DNA from: Bacillota bacterium
Lineage (GTDB): Bacteria; Bacillota; Clostridia; Lachnospirales; Cellulosilyticaceae
Reading direction: 5' to 3'
Assembly: GCA_023393125.1 (NCBI GenBank)
Contig: JAEWMQ010000051.1
Coordinates: 1-22,307, forward strand
Length of the DNA: 22,307 nt
Positions 7,068 to 14,689 of this stretch are shown here, one piece after another. Position numbers and translations under genes: made by a program. The number at the start of each line of letters is the position of its first letter. The first letter of the stretch is position 1. The notes below the pieces were generated by a model that was not told the DNA's origin, ran no database searches, and saw only the letters and a program-made list of their open reading frames with translations.

Positions 7068-7887
7068 AGTAACAGCGGCAGTTAAAGAGCTTTGTATAGA
7101 AGCTAATTATTATTTACCAGAAGATATTTATGCAGCACTTAAAAAAGGTGAAGAAGAGGAAATAAGTTCAGTAGGAAAAGAGATATTAAAGGATATTTGT
7201 ACTAATGCAGAGATTGCAAAGTCAGAAGATATTCCCATTTGTCAAGATACTGGAACGGCAGTTGTTTTTGTTAAAGTTGGGCAAGAAGTACACCTTGAAG
7301 GTGGTTTATTAACAGAGGCAATTAATGAGGGGGTTAGACAAGGCTATGAGGAAGGATATTTGAGAAAGTCTATTGTAGAAAATCCTCTTTATCGCAAGAA
7401 TACAAAAGATAATACACCAGCTATTATTCATTACGAAATTGTAGAAGGAGAGCATATTGATATTATGCTAGCACCAAAGGGTGGTGGTAGTGAGAATATG
7501 AGCAAAGTATATATGCTTACACCTTCTCAGGGAATAGTAGGAGTGAAGAAGGCTGTCCTAGAAGCGGTTACCTTAGCAGGGCCTAATGCATGCTTACCTG
7601 TAGTTGTAGGTATTGGACTAGGAGGTAACTTTGAAAAATGTACCTTACTAGCTAAAACGGCTCTTACAAGAGAGATAGGCAGTCATAATAAAGACCCACG
7701 CATGGCTGCCCTAGAAGTAGAGCTGTTAGAAGAGATTAATAATCTAGGTATTGGTCCACAAGGTTTAGGTGGAACTATAACAGCTTTAGCCGTACATATT
7801 GAAGATTATCCTTGCCATATTGCCTCTATGCCATTAGCTATTAATATGGGCTGTCATGTGAATAGACATAAACATGTAAGATTATAG
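7045..7887 (+). CDS. fumA: Class I fumarate hydratase / Fe-S hydro-lyase, alpha subunit
   Basis: A 280-residue subunit of the oxygen-sensitive [4Fe-4S] fumarase/tartrate dehydratase family. Three conserved cysteines expected to hold the cluster are visible: Cys66 in IPICQDTGTA, Cys183 in GPNACLPVVVGIGLGG and Cys270 in INMGCHVNRH. Other family features are LAPKGGGSENMS and GIGPQGLGGTITAL. The matching beta subunit follows 15 bases later, giving the two-subunit form common in anaerobes, where class I enzymes from enterobacteria are one chain. The likely reaction is reversible hydration of fumarate to malate in the incomplete TCA or succinate branch; tartrate dehydratase activity cannot be excluded from sequence. 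The start overlaps the end of ytvI, with AGGGGAG inside ytvI as ribosome site, so its translation is probably coupled to ytvI. Confidence 0.87.
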   Translation: MRSIPVSKVTAAVKELCIEANYYLPEDIYAALKKGEEEEISSVGKEILKDICTNAEIAKSEDIPICQDTGTAVVFVKVGQEVHLEGGLLTEAINEGVRQGYEEGYLRKSIVENPLYRKNTKDNTPAIIHYEIVEGEHIDIMLAPKGGGSENMSKVYMLTPSQGIVGVKKAVLEAVTLAGPNACLPVVVGIGLGGNFEKCTLLAKTALTREIGSHNKDPRMAALEVELLEEINNLGIGPQGLGGTITALAVHIEDYPCHIASMPLAINMGCHVNRHKHVRL

Positions 7888-7902
7888 GGGGGACTAAGGA
7901 GA

Positions 7903-8451
7903 ATGAGTAAAATAGTAAATGTACCTATTACCAAAGAAGAAGCAAGAAACTTAGTAGCAGGAGAAAAGCTCCTTTTAAATGGAACTATTTATACGGCAAG
8001 AGATGCGGCACACAAACGTATCATCGAAGAATATGAAGCAGGTAAACCTTTTCCTATGGAAATGAAAGATGTTGCTATTTATTATGCAGGTCCAGCACCT
8101 GCTAAACCAGGGCAAGTGATTGGCAGCTGTGGTCCTACAACTAGTGGACGTATGGATGCTTATGCACCGACTTTTATGGCATGGGGGGAAACCATGATGA
8201 TTGGTAAAGGACTTAGAAGTGAAGCGGTCATTGAAGCTATGAAAAAAGAAGGAGCGGTTTATGTAACTGCCATAGGTGGTGCTGGTGCACTTATTTCCAA
8301 ATGCGTCAAGCAGATGACATGTGTAGCTTATGAGGATTTAGGAGCAGAAGCTATTTACAAATTGGAAGTAGAAAATTTACCCGTTATTGTTACGATTGAT
8401 AGTCAGGGAAATAATTTATATGAAACAGGAAAGACCAAGTACTGTAAATAG
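7903..8451 (+). CDS. fumB: Class I fumarate hydratase / Fe-S hydro-lyase, beta subunit
   Basis: A 182-residue partner of the preceding alpha subunit, corresponding to the C-terminal swivelling domain of one-chain class I fumarases. Recognisable segments are the N-terminal VPITKEEARNLVAGEKLLLNG, YYAGPAPAKPGQVIGSCGPTTSGRMD (the SGRMD substrate-binding stretch at 81-85), YVTAIGGAGALISKCV and EAIYKLEVENLPVIV. It starts 15 bases after the alpha gene behind a strong purine-rich site (GGACTAAGGAGA), and the next gene begins 16 bases after its stop, so all three share a transcript. The length is normal for a beta subunit. As with the alpha subunit, the choice between fumarate and tartrate is not decided by sequence; fumarate is more likely without tartrate genes nearby. 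Confidence 0.87.
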   Translation: MSKIVNVPITKEEARNLVAGEKLLLNGTIYTARDAAHKRIIEEYEAGKPFPMEMKDVAIYYAGPAPAKPGQVIGSCGPTTSGRMDAYAPTFMAWGETMMIGKGLRSEAVIEAMKKEGAVYVTAIGGAGALISKCVKQMTCVAYEDLGAEAIYKLEVENLPVIVTIDSQGNNLYETGKTKYCK

Positions 8452-8467
8452 AGTTGGAGGTTTCAAG

Positions 8468-9415
8468 GTGGAAAAAAACAGATATAAAAAAAGAATAAGC
8501 GGTCCAGTAGTTGCAGTCAGTATTATCATTGGTGTGATTGTATTTGTTAATATTTGGGGAACAGTTATTAGTGGCTTAGTAGGAGCAGAAATTAAGATGC
8601 CTAGAGAAGGCGATGTTATTGATACCATTTATGTGCAGGGAACCATAGCAGAGGGTGAAATGGATTATAATCATGCTTGGACAATTAATCACATCAATGA
8701 GCTAATGTATGATGAACAAAATAAAGGGATTTTCTTATATGTTAACTCACCAGGGGGAGGCATTTATGAATCTGATGAACTTTATTTAAAACTTAAGGAA
8801 TATAAGGAAGTTACTCAAAGACCGGTTTATGCGTATATGGCGCAGACCGCAGCTTCTGGTGGTCTATATGTTTGTATGGCAGCAGATAAGATCTATGCCA
8901 ATCGTATGACAATGACTGGCTCTATAGGTGTTATTATGTCTATGACAGATACTACCGGTTTACAAGAATTATTAGGTGTTAAAACTGAAAATATTGTTTC
9001 TGGTAAAAATAAAGCTATGGGCAATCCTTTAACAGATGAACAAAGACAAATTCTTCAAACTATGATTGATGAAAGTTATAACATCTTCGTAGATGTGGTA
9101 GCAGAAAATAGAAATTTAACACAGGAAAAGGTAAAAGAATTAGCTGATGGTAGGATTTATTCTGCTTTGCAAGCTAAGGATTTAAAGTTAATTGATGAAG
9201 TAGGTACAGTAGAAGAGGCTATGCAAGCTATGATGAGTGATAATCAACTTGAATATTGTGGTTGGTACAGTGAGGAACCACCTACTGTAGGACTATTAGA
9301 TATGCTTTTTGGTGCTAAAATGGAAGGCAAGGAGCTATTAAGTCAATTTAGTGAGATTCAAAAATATATTGAGGTTAATAAAACACCAAGATTAATGTAC
9401 TATTATGGAAATTAA
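8468..9415 (+). CDS. sppA: Signal peptide peptidase SppA-like membrane serine protease (S49)
   Basis: A 315-residue membrane-anchored protease that is expected to degrade leftover signal peptides at the outer face of the membrane. One N-terminal transmembrane segment (about residues 12-38) follows a Lys/Arg-rich start. The Clp-like serine protease fold shows YVNSPGGGIYESDELY, TAASGGLYVCMAADKIYAN and TGSIGVIM. The catalytic pair is Ser130 in AASGG and most likely Lys182 in SGKNKAMG; their 52-residue spacing equals that of Bacillus subtilis SppA (Ser147/Lys199, from memory). I chose the GTG at 8468 because GGAGGT lies six bases upstream; a longer frame starting at 8387 would overlap the fumarase beta gene and has no such site. 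It is the last gene of the ytvI-fum unit and is followed by a terminator. Confidence 0.86.
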   Translation: MEKNRYKKRISGPVVAVSIIIGVIVFVNIWGTVISGLVGAEIKMPREGDVIDTIYVQGTIAEGEMDYNHAWTINHINELMYDEQNKGIFLYVNSPGGGIYESDELYLKLKEYKEVTQRPVYAYMAQTAASGGLYVCMAADKIYANRMTMTGSIGVIMSMTDTTGLQELLGVKTENIVSGKNKAMGNPLTDEQRQILQTMIDESYNIFVDVVAENRNLTQEKVKELADGRIYSALQAKDLKLIDEVGTVEEAMQAMMSDNQLEYCGWYSEEPPTVGLLDMLFGAKMEGKELLSQFSEIQKYIEVNKTPRLMYYYGN

Positions 9416-9463
9416 AAACTCGCTAACAAACGTGTAAAGACCATGTTTGTTAGCGAGTTTTTT
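9415..9463 (+). terminator. Intrinsic terminator after sppA
   Basis: AAAACTCGCTAACAAAC (9415-9431) pairs with GTTTGTTAGCGAGTTTT (from 9445) around a 13-base loop, and Ts follow. It begins at the last base of the sppA stop codon. Confidence 0.9.
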
Positions 9464-9583
9464 GTGAATAATAAACTAAATATTCTTTTTAATATATAAT
9501 TTTATATTATTGATAGATAAAATAAAAAATGTTAGAATTTTTAGTGTAGCATAGTTAATCAGGAAGGTATGAGGAGGTACCAA

Positions 9584-10882
9584 ATGAATTATTGGCAAAG
9601 AGAAGAAACGATAAGTTTGGATGAAAAAAGGGTACTACAAGGGGAAAGGCTTATTCAAACTGTAGAAAGAGTATATAACAATGTATCTTTTTATAGGAAA
9701 AAGATGAAGGACATGGGGATTGAGCCTGGTGATATTAAAGGTATAGATGATCTTAGCAAACTGCCTTTTACTACTAAGCAGGATTTAAGAGACCATTATC
9801 CTTATGGTTTATTTGCAGTGCCAATGGAAGACGTTGTTCGTGTTCATGCCTCATCAGGTACCACAGGAAGACCGACAGTAGTAGGGTATACAAAAAATGA
9901 TATAGCTATGTGGGCAGATATGATAGCGAGATGCTTAGTTGCTTATGGCGTGAATAAAAAGGATATGGTGCAAGTAGCTTATGGCTATGGCCTTTTTACA
10001 GGTGGCTTAGGTATGCACTTTGGTGCGGAACATTTAGGGGCAACAGTTATTCCTATCTCAGGTGGCAACACAAAAAAGCAAATTCAGCTTATAGATGAGT
10101 TTGGTAGCACTATTTTAGCTTGTACACCATCATATGCTTTATATCTAGGAGAAAGTATGCGCCAAATGGGAATTGATCCTAGAAGTACTCAATTACGTGT
10201 AGGTATATTTGGGGCAGAGCCTTGGACAGATGAAATGCGTGCAGAAATCGAGGATCTATTAGGTATAGAAGCTATGAATATTTACGGTTTAAGTGAGATT
10301 ATGGGTCCGGGAGTTGCATTTGATTGTAAAGGAAAAAGTGGTCTACATATTAACGATGATCACTTTGTACCTGAAATCATTCATCCAGAAACCTTAGAGG
10401 TACAATCTTATGGAGTAGAGGGTGAGTTAGTATTTACTTGTATTACCAAAGAGGCATTACCTCTTCTGCGTTATAGAACAAGAGACCTTACCCATTTACA
10501 AGAGGGTACTTGTAAGTGTGGTAGAACTTTAGTACGTATGGGTAGAGTCACAGGACGTAGTGATGATATGCTTATTATTAGAGGGGTTAATGTATTTCCA
10601 TCTCAAATTGAAAGTGTGATTTTAAAAGTAGCAGAGGCAGCTCCTCATTATGTACTTATTGTAGATCGTGCCAATAATTTAGATACATTAGAGGTATGGG
10701 TAGAAGCTAAAGAAGGCTTGTTTACAGATGCCATTAAATCATTAGAAAAAGTAGAAAAACATATTACAAGTGAATTATTTAGTCTATTAGGTCTTCATGT
10801 AAAAGTAAAGTTAGTTGAGCCAAAGACAATTGAGCGTAGTGAAGGTAAGGCAAAGCGCATTATTGATAAAAGAAAAAAATAG
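9584..10882 (+). CDS. paaK: Phenylacetate-CoA ligase family protein, copy 1
   Basis: A 432-residue ANL-superfamily ligase that activates an aryl-acetate (phenylacetate, indoleacetate or similar) to its CoA thioester through an adenylate. Visible motifs: SSGTTGRPTVVGYT (P-loop, 90 onward), YGYGLFTGGLG, CTPSYALYL, NIYGLSE (about 232-238), LLRYRTRD (about 294-301), GRSDDMLIIRGVNVFPSQIE (from 314) and the C-terminal catalytic lysine region EGKAKRI (Lys422). Cys/His residues in FDC...GLH and TCKCG match a zinc site reported in some relatives. The ATG at 9584 has AGGAGG six bases upstream; an ATG at 9569 overlaps that site and is rejected. It is followed after 12 bases by a paralogue of equal length. 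In amino-acid-fermenting anaerobes this family often sits with ACT proteins and indolepyruvate oxidoreductase; the oxidoreductase is absent here. The substrate is not decided. Confidence 0.85.
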   Translation: MNYWQREETISLDEKRVLQGERLIQTVERVYNNVSFYRKKMKDMGIEPGDIKGIDDLSKLPFTTKQDLRDHYPYGLFAVPMEDVVRVHASSGTTGRPTVVGYTKNDIAMWADMIARCLVAYGVNKKDMVQVAYGYGLFTGGLGMHFGAEHLGATVIPISGGNTKKQIQLIDEFGSTILACTPSYALYLGESMRQMGIDPRSTQLRVGIFGAEPWTDEMRAEIEDLLGIEAMNIYGLSEIMGPGVAFDCKGKSGLHINDDHFVPEIIHPETLEVQSYGVEGELVFTCITKEALPLLRYRTRDLTHLQEGTCKCGRTLVRMGRVTGRSDDMLIIRGVNVFPSQIESVILKVAEAAPHYVLIVDRANNLDTLEVWVEAKEGLFTDAIKSLEKVEKHITSELFSLLGLHVKVKLVEPKTIERSEGKAKRIIDKRKK

Positions 10883-10894
10883 GGAGTGATAGCT

Positions 10895-12193
10895 GTGATA
10901 TGGGAGAAGGAGGAATGTTTATCTAGGGACGAGATGCATCAGTTGCAAGGAGAAAGGTTAGTTGCAACGGTTAAACGTGTCTATGAGAATGTGCCTTTTT
11001 ATAAGAAGAAAATGGATGGAATTGGCATAGAAGTAGGAGATATTAAAGCAATAGAAGATTTATCTAAGTTACCTTTTACAACTAAGCAAGATTTAAGGGA
11101 TCATTATCCTTATGGCTTATTTGCAACCCCTATGAAACAGGTTGTTAGAGTCCATGCTTCTTCTGGGACCACAGGTAGACCAACAGTAGTAGGGTATACT
11201 AAAAATGACCTAGATATATGGGCTAATTGTATTGCAAGGTTTTATGCAGCTATGGATGTAACAGATGAGGATATTGTTCAAAATGCTTTAGGTTATGGTT
11301 TTTTTACAGGAGGTTTAGGTTTTCATTATGGTGCTGAAAAAATAGGTGCAACTATTGTTCCCATTTCTACAGGAAATTCTAAAAAGCAGATTCAAATTAT
11401 GCAAGAGTTTGAAAGTAACGTTTTAATCTGTACGCCATCATATGCGTTATATTTGGCTGAAACTATTAAATCAATGAATCTTGATCCGAGAGAGATGGGG
11501 ATTAAAGCAGCACCATTAGGTGCGGAGCCTTGGAGTTATGAAATGCGTAAGCAGATTGAAACTGAGTGGGGGATGAAGGCGTATGATAGCTATGGTTTAA
11601 GTGAAGTTATAGGACCAGGTGTAGCATTTGAATGTGGTGTGCAGGAACATTTACATATTAATGAAGATCACTTTGTACCTGAAATTATAGATAAGAATAC
11701 TATGGAGCCTCTTAGGGCAGGGGAAAAAGGGGAACTAGTATTTACTTGTATTACAAAAGAGGCCCTCCCTCTTCTTCGCTATCGTACAAAAGATATTTCT
11801 AGTTTAGTGCTTGAGCCTTGTAGTTGTGGCAGGACAACAGTGCGTATGACCAAGTGTGATGGGCGTAGCGATGATATGCTTATTATTAGAGGGGTAAATA
11901 TATTCCCATCACAGATTGAAAGTGTTCTTTTGCAGTTAGGACAGACCGCACCACACTATGTACTTATTGTAGATCGTATTAATAATCTAGATACACTTGA
12001 AGTATGGGTGGAAGGTAAAGAAGATGTTACCTTTGTAGATGGCATGCGTTATATGAAGGAGATTGAACATAGAATTACAGAAGAAATTAAGAGTGTTCTA
12101 GGGCTTCAGGCAAAGGTGAAATTAGTAGAACCTAAGACCATTGAGCGGAGTGAAGGAAAAGCAAAACGTATCATAGATAGGCGCCTTAAATAA
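10895..12193 (+). CDS. Phenylacetate-CoA ligase family protein, copy 2
   Basis: A second 432-residue ligase that aligns end to end with copy 1, at roughly two thirds identity by eye. All core motifs are kept: SSGTTGRPTVVGYT, YGFFTGGLG, CTPSYALYL, YGLSEVIGPGVAFEC, LLRYRTKD, GRSDDMLIIRGVNIFPSQIE and the terminal EGKAKRIID lysine region. Differences cluster in the middle of the chain (for instance MIARCLVAYGVNKKDMVQ versus CIARFYAAMDVTDEDIVQ, and IFGAEPW versus PLGAEPW), parts that could line the acyl pocket, so different substrates are plausible. I chose the GTG at 10895, eight bases after AGGGAG; it makes the N-terminus match copy 1, whereas the GTG at 10886 lies inside the ribosome site. It is cotranscribed with copy 1 and the ACT protein. 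Confidence 0.84.
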   Translation: MIWEKEECLSRDEMHQLQGERLVATVKRVYENVPFYKKKMDGIGIEVGDIKAIEDLSKLPFTTKQDLRDHYPYGLFATPMKQVVRVHASSGTTGRPTVVGYTKNDLDIWANCIARFYAAMDVTDEDIVQNALGYGFFTGGLGFHYGAEKIGATIVPISTGNSKKQIQIMQEFESNVLICTPSYALYLAETIKSMNLDPREMGIKAAPLGAEPWSYEMRKQIETEWGMKAYDSYGLSEVIGPGVAFECGVQEHLHINEDHFVPEIIDKNTMEPLRAGEKGELVFTCITKEALPLLRYRTKDISSLVLEPCSCGRTTVRMTKCDGRSDDMLIIRGVNIFPSQIESVLLQLGQTAPHYVLIVDRINNLDTLEVWVEGKEDVTFVDGMRYMKEIEHRITEEIKSVLGLQAKVKLVEPKTIERSEGKAKRIIDRRLK

Positions 12194-12212
12194 GATTAGA
12201 GGAGGAATAAGC

Positions 12213-12638
12213 ATGATTATTGAACAATTATCAGTTTTTATAGAAAATAAATCAGGTAGGCTTTATGAGGTTATGGACATTTTGGGAAAAAATGGTATTA
12301 ATGTATCTGCACTATCCATTGCAGATACATCTGATTATGGCATTGTAAGACTTATTGTAAGTGATCCGCCTAGAGCTTTAGTGTTATTAAAAGAACAAGC
12401 TTTTTCAGTACAAATTACTCCTGTTATCTGCTGTAAGGTACCTAATACTCCTGGAGGTTTAAAGAAAATGTTAGCTTATCTTTCGGAAGATAATATTAGT
12501 ATTGAGTATATGTATGCTTTTTCTGCAGGGGATGCTGCTTCTGTTATTTTAAGAACAGAAAGTTGTGAGAAAACAATAGAAAGCCTTCGCAACCATCAAA
12601 TGGAAATGATAAGAGCCTGTGAAATTTATAGAATTTAA
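12213..12638 (+). CDS. Tandem ACT-domain protein
   Basis: A 141-residue soluble protein built from two ACT domains. The first (about 1-70) starts with the classic IIEQLSVFIENKSGRLYEVMDILGKNGINVSALSIADTSDYGIVRLIVSD pattern, with the GR-loop where amino acids bind between ACT units; the second runs from about 71 (VICCKVPNTPGGLKKMLAYLSEDNISIEYMYAF). ACT pairs of this type often accompany phenylacetate-CoA ligases in Clostridia and archaea and probably sense an amino acid such as an aromatic or branched one. It begins 19 bases after ligase copy 2 behind GAGGAGG. There is no catalytic domain, so a ligand-sensing partner or allosteric regulator of the ligases is the likely role, by inference. The ligand is unknown. 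Confidence 0.82.
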   Translation: MIIEQLSVFIENKSGRLYEVMDILGKNGINVSALSIADTSDYGIVRLIVSDPPRALVLLKEQAFSVQITPVICCKVPNTPGGLKKMLAYLSEDNISIEYMYAFSAGDAASVILRTESCEKTIESLRNHQMEMIRACEIYRI

Positions 12639-12640
12639 TA

Positions 12641-12690
12641 AAAAAAAAGCTTAGTGCCTAGTGAAATATATACTAAATACTAAGCTTTTT
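12641..12690 (+). terminator. Intrinsic terminator after the ligase/ACT operon
   Basis: AAAAAGCTTAGT (12644-12655) pairs with ACTAAGCTTTTT (12679-12690). A second short complement (TAGT/ACTA) inside the loop region extends the structure across an internal loop. It lies directly after the ACT gene stop. Confidence 0.85.
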
Positions 12691-12824
12691 AGATGGAATA
12701 TACTTTATTATTAAAATATTTTATTTAAATATAAAAAATAAAAATATTATATAAAAAAGTACAAATACATATACAATAATGGTATAATAATATAAATTTA
12801 ATGTCGGAATAAGGGGGGAGAGCT

Positions 12825-13208
12825 ATGGACACAGCATTTTACAAAGAGGGTAGATTATTAAGCTATACAGAGTTAACACATATGTTAGGGCATATGATAG
12901 AAAAGAAAATTATAAGTGAATTAGATCAAAATGCCTTAGAAAAATTTTATTTAAGACTTTTTGAGGCTACTTATACTAAGATAAAAGAGTATCTAGAAAT
13001 AAAGAATTATAAAGTTGTAAATTATAGGCAAGGTCTATTAACGGCAACCCAAGTTAAACTCATAGCAAAGCCTGAAGTATGGTATGAGGCTTTAGAGAAA
13101 AAGAATCTTATTGATGAAGGAAAAGAACTTAATGATTTAAATCACTTTATTACTCATGTTTATTATAGTGAAATGAGAGGATTACTAGATTTATTGGATA
13201 AAAAATAA
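12825..13208 (+). CDS. Hypothetical 127-residue soluble protein
   Basis: I do not recognise this protein. It is 127 residues, without signal peptide or membrane segment, rich in Lys, Glu, Leu and Tyr, and probably mostly alpha-helical (for example YTELTHMLGHMIEKKIISELDQNALEKFYLRLFEATYTKIKEYLEIK, split here only for description). No cysteine, metal-binding or catalytic motif stands out. It is a single-gene unit: a TATAAT lies at 12783-12788 in the very AT-rich gap upstream, a strong GGGGGGAGAG ribosome site precedes the ATG, and a perfect hairpin follows the stop. The strong expression signals and coding-like composition argue for a real gene. Its relation to the ligase operon before it or the lipoproteins after it is unknown. 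Confidence 0.7.
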   Translation: MDTAFYKEGRLLSYTELTHMLGHMIEKKIISELDQNALEKFYLRLFEATYTKIKEYLEIKNYKVVNYRQGLLTATQVKLIAKPEVWYEALEKKNLIDEGKELNDLNHFITHVYYSEMRGLLDLLDKK

Positions 13209-13214
13209 ACCTAA

Positions 13215-13256
13215 CATATAAAACTCACTAGAAAGTTTTCCAGTGAGTTTTATATG
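13215..13256. terminator. Bidirectional terminator between convergent genes
   Basis: CATATAAAACTCACT (13215-13229) and AGTGAGTTTTATATG (13242-13256) form a perfect 15-bp stem; inside the loop GAAA-GT-TTTC can pair further. It lies between a plus-strand stop at 13208 and a minus-strand stop at 13258, so it can serve both genes. Confidence 0.82.
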
Positions 13257-13257
13257 C

Positions 13258-13884
13258 TTATTTAGTAGTATTTATTTCTTTACTCATTTCATCAATGGTA
13301 TTAATAATGTTTCCAGAAAGACAATTTAATAATTCGTGGTTTTCGCTAATTTTGTTTAACTTCCAAGTACCTTCTTCTTTAGCTAAGGAAATCATAACAG
13401 TTCGGCGGAATGATTTTTCACTTTTAGAAATATCAGTTAAAATAGTTTCTTCGGCTTTTTTTATAATTTCCTCATCTTTGGCGCCATCAAAAGTCATCTC
13501 TAAATCTGTTTTGAGGTAGTCTAAGATAGTATTTTTAAAAGCAGTACCTAAATCGTAACATTGCAAGCTAACACTTACATAAGCTTTGTTTGGATCATTA
13601 GAATCGATTTCGACTTTTTTAATGGTATAACTAAAATCGGCTAGTTTGCTAAAAAGCTCATTAGCTACTGAGGGAGAAATAGCTTCAATTTTATTTTTAA
13701 AGTTAGGTAAGTTGTCCAAATTCTCGCTATAATAAGCTTTAGCACTAGCATAATTTTGCTGTTGAAGTGCATTAAGAAAATTAACAACTGTTTCACCAGG
13801 ATTCTCAGTTTCTTGTTTAGAGCAGCTTGTTAAGCAAAATAGGAGCAAGATACAAGTAAAAATAAGTAAGTATTTTTTTTTCAT
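13258..13884 (-). CDS. Lipoprotein with an NTF2-like (DUF4878/DUF5105-type) domain
   Basis: A 208-residue exported lipoprotein. The N-terminus is a lipoprotein signal peptide: MKKKYLLIFTCILLLFCLTSC, with lipobox LTSC and the acylated Cys21. The mature part starts with a polar stretch and then PGETVVNFLNALQQQNYASAKAYYS, typical of small NTF2-like domains found in clostridial surface lipoproteins. The rest alternates amphipathic helices and strands (YTIKKVEIDSNDPNKAYVSVSLQ; VMISLAKEEGTWKLNKI), consistent with that fold. The ATG at 13884 follows GGAGG by five bases; a TTG four codons upstream overlaps the ribosome site. It is divergent from another small lipoprotein, sharing a gap of about 80 bases. 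The domain assignment is by pattern; the ligand or function is unknown. Confidence 0.72.
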   Translation of the reverse strand: MKKKYLLIFTCILLLFCLTSCSKQETENPGETVVNFLNALQQQNYASAKAYYSENLDNLPNFKNKIEAISPSVANELFSKLADFSYTIKKVEIDSNDPNKAYVSVSLQCYDLGTAFKNTILDYLKTDLEMTFDGAKDEEIIKKAEETILTDISKSEKSFRRTVMISLAKEEGTWKLNKISENHELLNCLSGNIINTIDEMSKEINTTK

Positions 13885-13967
13885 AAATACCTCCAATAGA
13901 ATAAGATTTATGTTTAATATGCACCAAATGTAATAAACTTATGAATGAAAAAGGAAAGAAGGAAGAA

Positions 13968-14483
13968 ATGAAAAGGATAAAATCTTTTTTTGCACTAAGT
14001 TATATAGTTAGTTTAAGTCTATTATTATCAGGATGTAAGCAGGATTCTAGTATTAAGATGTTACAGCAGTTTATAATGAAACAAGTACAATGTGAAACTT
14101 ATAAAGAAGTTAAGGGAGATGAGAATGCTTTAAAAAATAGTTTTTCGGAGTTTTTCACAGAAGAGAGCTATCAAAAGTATTTGGATGATGTAGTAGGATA
14201 TATGTATCCTCAGCTTTACTACCAAACAAATGCAGACCAGGTAAAAATAAAAAGTATTATATGCAAGAGTGTTACTAAAAATGCAGATGAATCAAAAACC
14301 TATACTTTTGAAGTGAACTATCAAATTATTCCAGTAGGAGAGGAAAATAAAAGAGTAGAAAAAATAGCTATGAGTGATCAAACACAAATAACCATAGATA
14401 GGAATAACAAAATTATAGATGTTATTTTGCTCAATACCAGTGATATTATCGCCAAGTTGTTTTTAGATATTAAAGTGCAATAG
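13968..14483 (+). CDS. Small lipoprotein, NTF2-like fold possible
   Basis: A 171-residue exported lipoprotein of unknown function. The signal peptide MKRIKSFFALSYIVSLSLLLSGC has lipobox LLSGC with Cys23. The mature part (KQDSSIKMLQQFIMKQVQCETYKEV, then SFSEFFTEESYQKYLDDVVGYMYPQLYYQ and TYTFEVNYQIIPVGEEN) shows the helix-then-strand order seen in NTF2-like lipoproteins and in the divergent neighbour, but the primary sequences are not obviously alike. I chose the ATG at 13968 with GAAGGAAG upstream, because it places the signal peptide normally; an ATG at 13941 would add nine polar residues ahead of it. It lies 206 bases before the chemoreceptor gene with no clear terminator between, so cotranscription is possible. 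Confidence 0.66.
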   Translation: MKRIKSFFALSYIVSLSLLLSGCKQDSSIKMLQQFIMKQVQCETYKEVKGDENALKNSFSEFFTEESYQKYLDDVVGYMYPQLYYQTNADQVKIKSIICKSVTKNADESKTYTFEVNYQIIPVGEENKRVEKIAMSDQTQITIDRNNKIIDVILLNTSDIIAKLFLDIKVQ

Positions 14484-14689
14484 TAGCACGGGGCAATGTC
14501 GAGAACTACTAGGATAATAGGGCTAGTTAACTTGGAATGTAGAACATTTTCGTAAAATAAATAAAAATGCACAAAATTCACAAAATGTATTCCCTTAATT
14601 AAATAAATAAGCCATAATAGAAGTATATAAGTTTAAAATTAAGCTAAAAAACAATTTAAAAAGCTAAAAGTTCGGTGGGGGGAATGAGC

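Noticed and set aside
9569..9583. ATG start for ligase copy 1
   Set aside because: This ATG overlaps the AGGAGG site; the ATG at 9584 has ideal spacing and matches the N-terminus of copy 2.
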